A stretch of DNA of 64,000 nt, from positions 62,001-126,000 of the forward strand of contig JAUILL010000001.1 of the NCBI GenBank assembly GCA_030433335.1, written 5' to 3'. The first letter of the stretch is position 1. Every line of letters begins with the position of its first letter. This document shows positions 1 to 8,402 of the stretch, piece after piece. Below the pieces are notes generated by a model, which worked only from the letters and a program-made list of their open reading frames with translations, was not told the DNA's origin and ran no database searches. The DNA comes from Alphaproteobacteria bacterium. Its GTDB lineage: Bacteria > Pseudomonadota > Alphaproteobacteria > Rhodobacterales > Rhodobacteraceae. A program made the translations under genes and the position numbers.

Positions 1-376
1 GATCCAGACGGTCATCCTGCCGCCCGTCGGCGGGCAGCACGGCCAAGGCGATGCCCTTGCGCCGCGCCAAGTCTTGCAGGGTCGCCAGACCGTAGGACCA
101 ATAGCTTTCGCCGCCAATCAGACGGACGAGGATGCCCTTGGCCCCTTCGAGCGTTTGTTCGGCGTAAACGTCCACGGACAGGGGATGTTTCAGCGCCACA
201 AGGTTCGCCAGACGCACGGTCGGCAAAGACCCTTTGGCCCGATGGTAGCCCGCCGCGAAAGCGCCAAGGTCCGAGTCCGAAAACGACAGCACAATCAGCT
301 CTGCGGGCGTTTGCCCCAGATCCATCGGCGTATCGCTCTGGTCGAGCCCGTGGCTTTCGCGGAAGACAACGTGCAT
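1..376 (-). CDS. cobN: Cobaltochelatase subunit CobN, N-terminal part (runs off the left edge)
   Basis: This is the first 125 codons of the large subunit of the aerobic cobaltochelatase, which with CobS and CobT inserts cobalt into hydrogenobyrinic acid a,c-diamide at the cost of ATP in the cytoplasm. The start MHVVFRESHGL is the usual beginning of CobN, and a segment resembling LIGGESYWSYG is typical of its first 100 residues. The frame is open to the window edge, so about 90 percent of the gene lies outside. The ATG follows the cobW stop after three bases (TAA CCC ATG), so translation is probably coupled. The operon is headed by the riboswitch at 1898-2090. Confidence 0.88.
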   Translation of the reverse strand, partial: MHVVFRESHGLDQSDTPMDLGQTPAELIVLSFSDSDLGAFAAGYHRAKGSLPTVRLANLVALKHPLSVDVYAEQTLEGAKGILVRLIGGESYWSYGLATLQDLARRKGIALAVLPADGRQDDRLD

Positions 377-379
377 GGG

Positions 380-1414
380 TTACGCGCCCAATGCCGCTTT
401 GATCGCGGTCTCGTCGATGTGGTCGTGTTCAGCGATCACCACCAAGAGGGACTTGCGCGGACGGTCGCCCCAAGGCTGGTCGTATTGCGCACGGATCCGC
501 TCGCCCACGGCCTGCACGAGGTAGCGCATGGGTTTGCCTTTGACCGCGACGTAGCCTTTGACACGCAAGATATTCTGTTCCCGAGCCATGTTCACAATGG
601 CATCTTGCAACGCTTGGGGGTCTTCGACTTCGCCAAGATCGACCACGACGCTGTCGAAATCGTCATGTTCGTGGTCATCATGGCCATCGTGGTGCGAGGG
701 ACGGTTCTCCAGATCATTCTCCGCCGCTGCCTCGAGGCCGAGGATCACGCGGGGATCGACCGCGCCATCGGTGATCGCGATGATCGGCAGTTTGCGGGGG
801 GCTTCGGCCTCGACGACCTCTTTGGCCTTGGCGATGCCCTCTTCACCGGCCAGATCGGCCTTGGACAGCAGCACGATGTCGGCGCAGCTGATCTGGTCCT
901 CGAAAACCTCGGACAGGGGCGTTTCGTGGTCAAGGCTCTCGTCCGCCTCGCGCTGGGCCTGAACGGCGTCCAGATCGGGGGCGAACTGGCCACTCGCCAC
1001 GGCTTCGGCATCGGCGACGGCAATCACGCCATCCACGGTGATGCGCGACTTGATCGCGGGCCAGTCGAACGCCTTGAGCAAGGGCTTGGGCAGGGCCAGC
1101 CCCGAGGTCTCAATGATGATGTGCTCGGGCGACTCGGGCAGGGCCATCAGCTGCTCGATGGTCGGGATGAAATCATCGGCCACGGTGCAGCAGATGCAGC
1201 CGTTTGCCAGCTCCATGATGTTGCTTTCAGGGCAGTTTTCATCGGCGCAGGATTTCAGGATGTCACCATCCACACCAGCGGTGCCGAATTCGTTGACCAG
1301 CACGGCCAGACGCTTGCCCTGAGGGTTCTGCATCAGGTGACGGATCAGCGTGGTCTTGCCGGAACCGAGAAAGCCGGTGATCACGGTCACGGGGATTTTG
1401 GACAGGTTAGACAT
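380..1414 (-). CDS. cobW: CobW-family GTPase / cobalt chaperone (cobalamin synthesis)
   Basis: This 344-residue COG0523 G3E GTPase probably delivers or loads cobalt for the CobNST chelatase. The P-loop GFLGSGKT is at residues 14-21 and the conserved metal-binding GCICC motif is at 72-76. A His/Asp-rich stretch in the second half (HHDGHDDHEHDD) is a likely metal reservoir, and the CobW C-terminal domain follows. I chose the ATG at 1414 because a GGAG ribosome site sits just upstream, inside the end of the preceding gene, and because the protein then starts directly before the P-loop strand. Its neighbours in the operon are a DUF1636 protein upstream and cobN downstream, so a cobalamin role is well supported over other COG0523 roles. 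Confidence 0.93.
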   Translation of the reverse strand: MSNLSKIPVTVITGFLGSGKTTLIRHLMQNPQGKRLAVLVNEFGTAGVDGDILKSCADENCPESNIMELANGCICCTVADDFIPTIEQLMALPESPEHIIIETSGLALPKPLLKAFDWPAIKSRITVDGVIAVADAEAVASGQFAPDLDAVQAQREADESLDHETPLSEVFEDQISCADIVLLSKADLAGEEGIAKAKEVVEAEAPRKLPIIAITDGAVDPRVILGLEAAAENDLENRPSHHDGHDDHEHDDFDSVVVDLGEVEDPQALQDAIVNMAREQNILRVKGYVAVKGKPMRYLVQAVGERIRAQYDQPWGDRPRKSLLVVIAEHDHIDETAIKAALGA

Positions 1415-1416
1415 GG

Positions 1417-1785
1417 TTACTCCTGCGGGGGTATGCGGGCGATGGATTGTTTGCGAAAGGCCTGAGGACGCTCGCGCCACGGGACGATCCCGTCGGTGGT
1501 TTGGGCATAGGCCCGCACGCCGGTCAGGATTTCCTCTACCTGCGTGTCGGGGTCCATGTCGCCGTAGACATAGGTCCAACGGGCAGGACCACCGGTCAGA
1601 GCGATCGAGCAACCGCGCGAACAGGCGGACAGGCATTCGGCAGGTTTCAGGCGGACGTTCTCGGGCAGGTCTGACTGGGTCAGGGTTTCATACAGGCGCG
1701 CACCGGGGCGCGGCTCGTCCGCGACAGGCTCTCCGCCCGCGATGCGGCGGCAGGTGGTGCAGACGGTCAAGGTGACCTCGGCCAT
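1417..1785 (-). CDS. DUF1636 ferredoxin-like metal-binding protein
   Basis: This 122-residue protein belongs to the DUF1636 family, often encoded beside cobW and cobN. Five cysteines are placed as in a thioredoxin-like [2Fe-2S] ferredoxin: C9 and C12 near the start, and C51, C55 and C59 in the middle. That suggests an iron-sulfur cluster or metal site, and its exact reaction is not known to me. The start at 1785 is preceded by a GGAGG-type site; the open frame extends further upstream but has no better start. It is the first gene after the cobalamin riboswitch, and its stop lies two bases before the cobW ATG. Confidence 0.82.
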   Translation of the reverse strand: MAEVTLTVCTTCRRIAGGEPVADEPRPGARLYETLTQSDLPENVRLKPAECLSACSRGCSIALTGGPARWTYVYGDMDPDTQVEEILTGVRAYAQTTDGIVPWRERPQAFRKQSIARIPPQE

Positions 1786-1897
1786 GGGTGCCTCCCTAAA
1801 CTGGCTGGGACAACGGGGGATCACTGGCCATCGGGCACGGGGAAACGCGCCTGTCAAAGCCGGCCGCGACACACCCCGGTCGCCCGTACATTTCATC

Positions 1898-2090
1898 GTG
1901 CTGGCAGGTCTCCCGGCTTGCGGAGCCCGAGGGGATCCTCGGCTGGCCCGATCCTTCCCGGCAAATGGATGCCAGTGGCAACGGGGCCTCTCCGGTCACG
2001 GTCGCGGGGGCGGCTGCGTTTGAGCTGCGATTTTGGTCGCAAAGCGGTAGCGCATTCCCTCTTCGCCTGTCATAGACAGGAACCAGCGCG
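1898..2090 (-). ncRNA. Cobalamin (adenosylcobalamin-class) riboswitch upstream of the DUF1636-cobW-cobN operon
   Basis: On the minus strand the conserved parts of the B12 aptamer appear in order. A GGGAATGCG block comes near the 5' end, then GCAGCCGCCCCCGC, then GCCACTGGCAT, then CCGGGAAGGAT. The 3' box GCCGGGAGACCTGCCAGCA lies at about 1900-1918. It ends about 110 bases before the start of the DUF1636 gene, which leaves room for an expression platform. When cobalamin is bound, expression of the cobalamin genes is expected to drop. Confidence 0.93.
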
Positions 2091-2138
2091 CCCACCTGAG
2101 GGAAGGGGGGCACCCTTGTCAAGCGGAAGGATTGTCCT

Positions 2139-2759
2139 ATGAGCGATAAGCCCCAAACCGATGAAGCCCGTCACGCGGCCAAGATGGCCAAGAAGAAAGC
2201 GGCGCGGGATAAAATCATGGCGACGAAAGAGGGCGAAAAGGGCCTGATCATCGTCCATACCGGTCCGGGTAAGGGCAAATCGTCGTCCGGTTTCGGGATG
2301 ATCCTGCGCTGTATTGCGCACGGCATGCCCTGCGCCGTGGTCCAGTTCATCAAAGGCGCCTGGGAAACCGGCGAGCGGACCCTAATTGAGGCGAACTTCA
2401 GCGACCTGTGCCAATTCCACGCCATGGGCGAAGGGTTCACGTGGGAGACGCAAGACAAGTCGCGCGATATCGAAATGGCGAACAAGGGCTGGGAAAAAGC
2501 GAAAGAGCTGATCCTTGATCCCGAGATCAAGTTCGTGCTGCTGGACGAGATCAACATCGCGTTGCGCTATGACTATCTGGATGTCGAAGAGGTGGTGCGC
2601 TTCCTGAAGGAAGAAAAGCCGCCCATGACTCATGTCTGCTTGACGGGGCGCAATGCGAAAGAGCCGCTGATCGCGGCGGCTGATCTGGTGACAGAAATGA
2701 CCTTGGTGAAGCATCCCTTCCGCTCTGGCATCAAAGGCCAGAAGGGCGTTGAATTCTGA
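2139..2759 (+). CDS. cobO: Cob(I)yrinic acid a,c-diamide adenosyltransferase
   Basis: CobO (BtuR/CobA family, 206 residues) transfers the adenosyl group of ATP to the reduced cobalt of the corrinoid. The family's inverted P-loop GPGKGKSS is at residues 42-49. The basic N-terminal tail (KMAKKKAARDK) and the LLDEINIAL and TGRNA segments are typical. A ribosome site AAGGA sits nine bases before the ATG. It is transcribed away from the riboswitch operon. Only about 48 bases separate its start from the 5' end of the riboswitch, so its own promoter must lie within or antisense to the aptamer region. Confidence 0.95.
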   Translation: MSDKPQTDEARHAAKMAKKKAARDKIMATKEGEKGLIIVHTGPGKGKSSSGFGMILRCIAHGMPCAVVQFIKGAWETGERTLIEANFSDLCQFHAMGEGFTWETQDKSRDIEMANKGWEKAKELILDPEIKFVLLDEINIALRYDYLDVEEVVRFLKEEKPPMTHVCLTGRNAKEPLIAAADLVTEMTLVKHPFRSGIKGQKGVEF

Positions 2760-2901
2760 GCCTTTTGGGTGGCGCTGCCCCCTCTTGCCGCTCCGCGCCA
2801 ATTCACCCCCGGGGTATTTGGGCGATGAAAGAGGTGAGGAAGTTCTGCTCTTTCTTGGCGATAAATACCCTCGCCGAAGGCATTCGTGCGGAGCGCGAAA
2901 T

Positions 2902-2927
2902 AAAAAAGGGCCCAGATGGGCCCTTTT
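2902..2927. terminator. Bidirectional rho-independent terminator between cobO and livF
   Basis: The inverted repeat AAAAGGGCCC-AGAT-GGGCCCTTTT has T-runs on both strands. The longer run, TTTTTTATTT, follows on the minus strand. It serves the converging cobO and liv transcripts. Confidence 0.85.
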
Positions 2928-2949
2928 GTGTGTCTGACGGTCGAAGCTG

Positions 2950-3705
2950 TCAGATCGCGAGGTATTCGGCGCGGAGCTCTTCGTTCGCGAGCACTTCGGC
3001 GGCAGAGCCATCGTAGACGATTCCGCCGGTGTCGAGGATGATCGCGCGGTCTGCGATCTGAAGAACGCGTACAGCGTTCTGTTCCACGATGACGGTGGTG
3101 ATGCCCTGTTCCTTGATGTGCATCAGGGTTTTCTCGATCTCGTCCACGATCACGGGCGCGAGGCCTTCGTAGGGTTCGTCGAGGAGCAGGACTTTGATGT
3201 CACGGGCTAGGGCACGCGCGATCGCCAGCATTTGCTGCTCGCCGCCCGACAGGGTGACGCCCTCTTGCTTGCGGCGCTCGCCGAGGCGGGGGAAGAGGTC
3301 GTAGAGACGCTCGATCGACCAGCCGATGGGCGGAGCGATCTGGGCCAGTTGCAGGTTTTCCTCGACCGTCAGGCCGGGGATGATCCGGCGGTCTTCGGGG
3401 ACGAGGCCGAGGCCTGCAGCAGCAGCCTCGTAGCTGGTCATGTTGTGCAGCGGCTGGTGGTCCAGCCAGATCTCGCCGTGGGTCACCTGCGGGCTCCCGG
3501 TGCGGGCGATAGCGCGCAGGGTCGAGGTCTTGCCAGCGCCGTTGCGGCCTAGAAGCGCGAGGATCTCGCCTTCGTGGACATTAAAGTTGACGCCCTGCAC
3601 GATGTAGCTTTCGCCGTAGTAGGCGTGCATGTCCCAGACCGACAGGAAGGCGGGTGCCGTTTCTGCGTGGTTCGAGTTCTTGGAGAAATCGGGTCTTACG
3701 TTCAT
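2950..3705 (-). CDS. livF: Branched-chain amino acid ABC transporter ATP-binding protein LivF
   Basis: This 251-residue cytoplasmic ATPase is one of the two that power a HAAT-family importer. The Walker A motif GRNGAGKT, the signature LSGGEQQ and the Walker B LLLDEPYEGL are all visible. The 20-residue N-terminal extension before the first strand is slightly longer than in enteric LivF. A good AGGAG site precedes the ATG. It is the last gene of the liv operon and is followed by the shared terminator at 2902-2927. Confidence 0.93.
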   Translation of the reverse strand: MNVRPDFSKNSNHAETAPAFLSVWDMHAYYGESYIVQGVNFNVHEGEILALLGRNGAGKTSTLRAIARTGSPQVTHGEIWLDHQPLHNMTSYEAAAAGLGLVPEDRRIIPGLTVEENLQLAQIAPPIGWSIERLYDLFPRLGERRKQEGVTLSGGEQQMLAIARALARDIKVLLLDEPYEGLAPVIVDEIEKTLMHIKEQGITTVIVEQNAVRVLQIADRAIILDTGGIVYDGSAAEVLANEELRAEYLAI

Positions 3706-3720
3706 AGGGAAATCTCCTGA

Positions 3721-4479
3721 TTAGACCTGCGCTTCGCCAAGATAGGCTTCGCGGACCTTGGGGTGGCCTTTGATGTTTTGCGGGGTGTCTTCGACCAGCG
3801 GGGTGCCTTGGGCGAGAACGGTGATCCGGTCAGCCAGAGAGAAGACCACATGCATGTCGTGTTCGATGATACACATGGTGATGTCGCGCTTGGTCTTGAT
3901 CTCTTTGAGCAGATCAATGGTGTTGTTGGTGTCGGCTCGGGCCATGCCTGCTGTGGGTTCGTCCAGCAGCAGCAGACGCGGCTCCTGCACCAGACACATC
4001 GCCATTTCCAGACGGCGTTTGTCGCCGCGGGACAGGCTGCCTGCGTGCAGGTGCGCTTTGGACAGCATGTTCACGTCGTCCAGCATGGTTTCTGCTTTTT
4101 CAAGCATGTCGGACTCGTTCCTTACAGAACCAAAGGCATGCATGCGAAACGACCCATCGCGGCGGGCAAAGCAGGGGATCATCACGTTTTCCAGAACCGT
4201 CAGATCGGCAAAGATTTCAGGTGTTTGGAAGACGCGGCTGATGCCCATCTGGTTGATCTCGTGAGGGCTGCGGCCCAGAACCGACTGGCCGTCAAACATG
4301 ACGGACCCGGTGTCGGGGATTAGCTTGCCCACGAGGCAGTTCAGCAGGGTGGATTTACCGGCCCCGTTGGGACCGATAATGGCGTGGACGGTGTTTTCCT
4401 GAACGCTGAGGTTCACATCACCGAGGGCTTGCAGACCGCCGAAGCGTTTCCCAACCCCTTTGACTTCGAGAATACCCAT
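3721..4479 (-). CDS. livG: Branched-chain amino acid ABC transporter ATP-binding protein LivG
   Basis: This is the second ATPase (252 residues) of the same importer. It has Walker A GPNGAGKS, the family-specific long insert after the Q-loop, a signature read as LSRGDKR in place of LSGGQ, and Walker B LLLDEPTAGM. The LivG-type C-terminal PKVREAYLGE is present. Spacing to livF is 15 bases and to livM 12 bases. The signature deviation (SRGD) is common in this family and does not imply loss of function. Confidence 0.93.
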   Translation of the reverse strand: MGILEVKGVGKRFGGLQALGDVNLSVQENTVHAIIGPNGAGKSTLLNCLVGKLIPDTGSVMFDGQSVLGRSPHEINQMGISRVFQTPEIFADLTVLENVMIPCFARRDGSFRMHAFGSVRNESDMLEKAETMLDDVNMLSKAHLHAGSLSRGDKRRLEMAMCLVQEPRLLLLDEPTAGMARADTNNTIDLLKEIKTKRDITMCIIEHDMHVVFSLADRITVLAQGTPLVEDTPQNIKGHPKVREAYLGEAQV

Positions 4480-4491
4480 CGGTTGCTCTCC

Positions 4492-5694
4492 TTATTCCGC
4501 GGGGGTGGTTTTGGCGGCAGCGCCATCGTCCGAGGACTTGTTCTTCTTGAAGAGGCGCGAGATCCGCTGGCCCCCTTCGACAAGACCGCCGGGCAGGTAG
4601 ATCACGACCAGCATGAACAGGATGCCGAGGGTCAGGTGCCAGCCTTTGCCGATGAAGGGATGGATGATGAAGACGACGAAGTCTTCGATCCCGTCGGGCA
4701 AGAAGCCGAACCACTGGTGCAGAACGTTGTCGTTGATTTTCGAGAAGATGTTCTCGAAGTATTTGATGAAACCTGCGCCAAGAACGGGGCCGATCAGGGT
4801 GCCTGCACCGCCAAGGATGGTCATCAGAACAACTTCGCCCGATGCGGTCCACTGCATACGCTCGGCGCCTGCCAGCGGGTCCATCGATGCCATCAGGCCG
4901 CCAGCCAGACCGGCATACATGCCAGAGATCACGAACGCCGCCAGCGTGTAGGGACGGGTGTTCAGACCGGTGTAGCGCATGCGGTTCTGGTTACACTTCA
5001 CAGCGCGCAGCATCAGGCCAAAGGGCGAGCGGAAGATGCGCACGGCGATGTAGAACGACACCAGCATGATGATTGCACACAGGTAGTAGCCCGCACTGAA
5101 CTGGAAGTTCCAACCTGCCACTGCCATCTCATAGGTCGAGCGCATTTCCAAACCGAACAGGCTGGTTACGGGGATCGAGCCGTCAGCGGTGGCCGACACA
5201 CCCAAAATGCGGGGATCGTCGAGGGTCAGCTGCAGGCCGGTTTCACCATTGGTGATGGGCGTCAGAACCGAGTAGGCCAGGTTGAACGACATCTGCGCGA
5301 AAGCCAGCGTCAGGATCGAGAAGTAGATGCCCGAGCGGCGCAGCGACACAAAGCCGATCAGCAGCGCGAACAGACCCGCCACGATGACCGACAGGATGAT
5401 CGCCGGGATGACGTTCATGCTGAGCAGCTTGAACATCCAGACTGCCGAGTATGACCCCACACCCAGAAACGCCGCGTGGCCAAAGGACAGGTAGCCGGTC
5501 AGGCCGAACAGGATGTTGAAGCCCACAGCAAAGATGCCAAAGATCACAAAGCGCTGCATCAGGTCGGGATAACCCGCGTTGAACTGCGCCAGACCGCTTT
5601 CGGTGGGGAAGGGGTTCAGGATGAACGGAGCGAACAGGGTCAGCACCGCGACGACCAGCAAAAGAGAGGTGTCTTTTTTGTTCAGACCAAACAT
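4492..5694 (-). CDS. livM: Branched-chain amino acid ABC transporter permease LivM
   Basis: This 400-residue inner-membrane permease has about ten hydrophobic segments and the family signature around [23 protein letters not shown], followed by a [13 protein letters not shown] motif. It forms the channel with LivH. The C-terminal tail after the last helix (about 30 residues, Lys- and Ala-rich) is cytoplasmic. It starts two bases downstream of the livH stop, so the two permeases are translationally coupled. Confidence 0.93.
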   Translation of the reverse strand: MFGLNKKDTSLLLVVAVLTLFAPFILNPFPTESGLAQFNAGYPDLMQRFVIFGIFAVGFNILFGLTGYLSFGHAAFLGVGSYSAVWMFKLLSMNVIPAIILSVIVAGLFALLIGFVSLRRSGIYFSILTLAFAQMSFNLAYSVLTPITNGETGLQLTLDDPRILGVSATADGSIPVTSLFGLEMRSTYEMAVAGWNFQFSAGYYLCAIIMLVSFYIAVRIFRSPFGLMLRAVKCNQNRMRYTGLNTRPYTLAAFVISGMYAGLAGGLMASMDPLAGAERMQWTASGEVVLMTILGGAGTLIGPVLGAGFIKYFENIFSKINDNVLHQWFGFLPDGIEDFVVFIIHPFIGKGWHLTLGILFMLVVIYLPGGLVEGGQRISRLFKKNKSSDDGAAAKTTPAE

Positions 5695-5697
5695 GGA

Positions 5698-6729
5698 TTA
5701 GTCCTCCATCACGCCCTTGCGGCCCATGAGGCCCCGTGGACGGGTCAGCAGAATGATGATGGCGACGACGTAGATGATGATCTGGTCGATGCCGGGAATG
5801 ATGGACTTGATCTCGTTCATCGAGGCAAAGCTCTCGAGAATGCCAAGCAGGAAGCCAGCGGCCACAGCACCGGGCAGCGATCCCATGCCGCCCACAACCA
5901 CCACCACGAAGGACAGAACGAGGAAGTCCATGCCCATGTGGTAGTTCGGGCTGTTGATCGGCGCGTACATGACGCCCGCCAGACCAGCCACAGCTGCCGC
6001 GAGGCCGAACATGAAGGTAAAGCGCTTGTCGATGTTGATGCCCAGAAGGCCAACGGTCTCGCGGTCGGCCATACCTGCGCGGACAACCATGCCGAACGTG
6101 GTGAACTGCAAGAAGCTGAACACGCCGCCGATGATCACAGCCGCAAATGCAAAGTAGATCAGACGCCAGTAGGGATAGATGATCGCATTGGGATCAAAGC
6201 CAAGCAGAACGCCGAAATCAAAGCTGCCACGGAATGCCTCGGGGGCACCGGTGGGGATCGGGTTCGCGCCGTAGAAATACTTGACGACCTCTTGCAGAAC
6301 GATGGCAAGGCCAAAGGTCACAAGGATCTGGTCCGCATGGGGACGCTTGTAGAAGTGCTTGATCAGGCCGCGTTCCATCGCGAAACCGACGAAAATCATC
6401 ACCGGAATGGCGAACAGGATCGCCAGAGGCACGGACCAGTCGATGATCGATCCGCCCATCTCTGGGCCGAACCACGCCTGGACATAGGGGACTTTGACGA
6501 CCAGGGGGTTGCCAAGGAAGTCTGTCTGGGTGGGATCAATCTCTTCGTAGCTCAGGTTCAAAATACGCTGGAGTGTCACAGCGCAGAAGGCACCGATCAT
6601 GAACAGCGCCCCGTGGGCAAAGTTCACAACGCCGAGTGTGCCGAAAATCAGCGTAAGCCCGAGCGCAATCAGCGCATAGGCCGAGCCCTTGTCGAGCCCG
6701 TTCAGGATTTGCAGTAGGATCGCGTCCAT
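5698..6729 (-). CDS. livH: Branched-chain amino acid ABC transporter permease LivH
   Basis: This is the 343-residue partner permease. It begins with the typical GLDKGSAYALIALGLTLIFG block and contains the conserved LGINIDKRFTFMFGLAAAVAGLAGV and GGMGSLPGAVAAGFLLG motifs. About eight membrane helices are visible. The loop near residues 60-110 is longer than in E. coli LivH. It is the first membrane gene after the binding protein and is separated from it by about 106 bases that contain two hairpins. Confidence 0.93.
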   Translation of the reverse strand: MDAILLQILNGLDKGSAYALIALGLTLIFGTLGVVNFAHGALFMIGAFCAVTLQRILNLSYEEIDPTQTDFLGNPLVVKVPYVQAWFGPEMGGSIIDWSVPLAILFAIPVMIFVGFAMERGLIKHFYKRPHADQILVTFGLAIVLQEVVKYFYGANPIPTGAPEAFRGSFDFGVLLGFDPNAIIYPYWRLIYFAFAAVIIGGVFSFLQFTTFGMVVRAGMADRETVGLLGINIDKRFTFMFGLAAAVAGLAGVMYAPINSPNYHMGMDFLVLSFVVVVVGGMGSLPGAVAAGFLLGILESFASMNEIKSIIPGIDQIIIYVVAIIILLTRPRGLMGRKGVMED

Positions 6730-6761
6730 GGTTCCGACCGTCTTTTCAATAGGATGCTAGG

Positions 6762-6817
6762 CCGGTCCGAGCGAAGTCGGACCGGCTGATCAACCGGCCA
6801 GCGCGAGGGCTGGCCGG
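6762..6817 (-). repeat. Two adjacent perfect hairpins between the binding-protein gene and livH
   Basis: Two perfect 9-bp inverted repeats lie side by side: CCGGTCCGA-N6-TCGGACCGG at 6762-6785 and CCGGCCAGC-N6-GCTGGCCGG at 6794-6817. Neither is followed by a T-run. This position, after a solute-binding-protein gene, is the usual place for mRNA-stabilising stem-loops that let the binding protein be made in excess over the permeases. Confidence 0.7.
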
Positions 6818-6835
6818 ACCGATTGTAGTGGGGGA

Positions 6836-8182
6836 TTATGCGCCCGGGTTACAGGTACCCAGCGCACCACCCGCGAACATCGGGTGATCGGGTGCGTACT
6901 CGACCTGAGCGCGCGGCGTGACCTGAACAACCTCGAGAAGGTCGAATTCCGAGGTCGGGTTCTCTTTACCACGCACAACCAGAACGTCTTTGAAGCACTG
7001 GTGGTCTTCGGCGCGGTACAGGGTCGGGCCGTTGCCCAGGCCGTCGAACTCGAAGCCTTCGAGAGCTTCGACAACGGCGCAGGGGTTGAACGAGCCGGCA
7101 CGTGCCACAGCGTCTGCATAGAGCAGGGTCTGGACGTAGCAGGTGTGTGCGGCCTGCGACGGCGGGAAGCCGTACTTGGTGCCAAACGATTTCACGAAGG
7201 TCTTGGTGCCTTCGTCCTGCAGCGACCAGTGCCAGTTGGTCGAACCAAGGATGCCCTTGATGTTCGCGCCAGCACCGCGTGCCATCAGACGCGAGAACAG
7301 CGGAACAACGATTTCGAAGTTCTTGCCGTTGATCTCTTTCTCGCGCAGGCCGAACTGAACCGCGTTGGTCAGCGAGTTCACCATGTTGCCGCCGTAGTGG
7401 TTCAGAACCAGAACGTCCGCGCCCGAGTTCAGAACCGGTGCGATGTACGACGAGAAGTCGGTTGCTGCCAGCGGGGTGAGAACGTTGTTCACGGTCTCCC
7501 AGCCCAGAGCCTCGGTCGCGGCTGCGATCGATTCCTGCTGGGTCCAGCCCCAGGTGTAGTCTGCGGTCAGGTGGTAGGCTTTACGGTCGGTGCCGTAAAC
7601 GTCTGCCAGCACCGGCGCCAGAGCTGCGCCCGACATGTAGCCGTTGAAGAAGTGACGGAAGCCGTTCGCCTTCTTGTCTTTGCCGGTGGTGTCGTTCGAG
7701 TGGGTCAGACCCGCCATGAAGATGACGCCAGCTTCTTGGCACAGGCCCTGAACCGCAACCGCCACGCCCGAGGACGAGCCGCCGGTGATCATGACAGCGC
7801 CGTCTTTTTCGATCATCGACTTTGCCGATGCGCGGGCTGCGTCCGATTTGGTCTGGGTGTCGCCGGTGACGTACTCGACTTTCTTGCCCAGGATGCCGTT
7901 ACCTTCCAGCGCTTTGGAGCTGAAGGTGTTCAGCATGCCGCCGTCGCCGCCGCCGTTCAGGTGCTCGACTGCCAGCTCGTAAGCGCGCAGTTCGTCCGCA
8001 CCTTCGTCCGCATAGGGACCGGTCTGGGGGACGTTGAAGCCCAGAGTTACGGTCGATCCGGTGGGTGCGTTAGTGAAACCTTCGTGACCAGCTGCGCGCA
8101 GGTAGGTGGGCAGCATCAGGCCACCGCCGGCAACCGCACCGGTCTTGAGCACGCCGCGGCGTGTCACATCCATCTTCGACAT
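6836..8182 (-). CDS. Tat-exported substrate-binding protein of the branched-chain amino acid (HAAT) transporter
   Basis: This 448-residue periplasmic binding protein is of the LivK / Peripla_BP_6 type and feeds LivHMGF. The N-terminus MSKMDVTRRGVLKTGAVAGG is a twin-arginine signal (R8, R9), and export is followed by likely cleavage after a small residue near 31 (YLRAAG). The mature part begins with VTLGFNVPQTGPYADEG, the ligand-fold start of the family. I chose the ATG at 8182 because GGAGGAAATCC precedes it; an upstream open frame has no supporting features. The Tat signal and length suggest the URT/HAAT group, so the true ligand could be urea, an amide or an amino acid. Confidence 0.88.
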   Translation of the reverse strand: MSKMDVTRRGVLKTGAVAGGGLMLPTYLRAAGHEGFTNAPTGSTVTLGFNVPQTGPYADEGADELRAYELAVEHLNGGGDGGMLNTFSSKALEGNGILGKKVEYVTGDTQTKSDAARASAKSMIEKDGAVMITGGSSSGVAVAVQGLCQEAGVIFMAGLTHSNDTTGKDKKANGFRHFFNGYMSGAALAPVLADVYGTDRKAYHLTADYTWGWTQQESIAAATEALGWETVNNVLTPLAATDFSSYIAPVLNSGADVLVLNHYGGNMVNSLTNAVQFGLREKEINGKNFEIVVPLFSRLMARGAGANIKGILGSTNWHWSLQDEGTKTFVKSFGTKYGFPPSQAAHTCYVQTLLYADAVARAGSFNPCAVVEALEGFEFDGLGNGPTLYRAEDHQCFKDVLVVRGKENPTSEFDLLEVVQVTPRAQVEYAPDHPMFAGGALGTCNPGA

Positions 8183-8402
8183 GGATTTCCTCCCAATTTT
8201 TGTAGGTGCTCGGTGGGGCTCCTCTTCCCCAGTCAAGCGGCACTCTCGTGCAAATACAGTATCAGGCAGGGTTGTAAAATTTCGCAACAAGCCTGTTGCT
8301 TGTAATGATAATTTTGTAAAGCTATACACAATGCAACTGCATACAGTGTAAAGATATTTTCTCGCGCGTGCAGAATGCTGCTGAAAAGTAAGGGGAATTT
8401 TC
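8183..8402. promoter_or_regulatory. Divergent control region between the liv operon and the XRE regulator, with repeated TGTAAA and a palindrome
   Basis: This 220-bp AT-rich spacer must hold both promoters. It has three direct copies of TGTAAA (8273-8278, 8315-8320, 8347-8352), spaced 42 and 32 bases, close to whole helical turns. A perfect inverted repeat GCAACA-AGCC-TGTTGC lies at 8284-8299, and TGCAAA occurs near 8249. Regulators of the RamB/PrpR/ScfR family are known to bind TTTGCAAA-like sites, so the neighbouring regulator may bind here. That assignment is inference. Confidence 0.45.

Noticed and set aside
74..1465. A 463-codon plus-strand open frame opposite cobW and cobN
   Set aside because: It is antisense to genes with clear family motifs, and its composition is that of a high-GC shadow frame with no recognisable domain.
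1898..2138. A plus-strand riboswitch controlling cobO
   Set aside because: The conserved aptamer blocks read 5' to 3' only on the minus strand, so the element belongs to the DUF1636-cobW-cobN operon.
3721..4479. A defective LivG because its signature reads LSRGDKR
   Set aside because: This deviation is usual in LivG proteins, and Walker A and B are intact.
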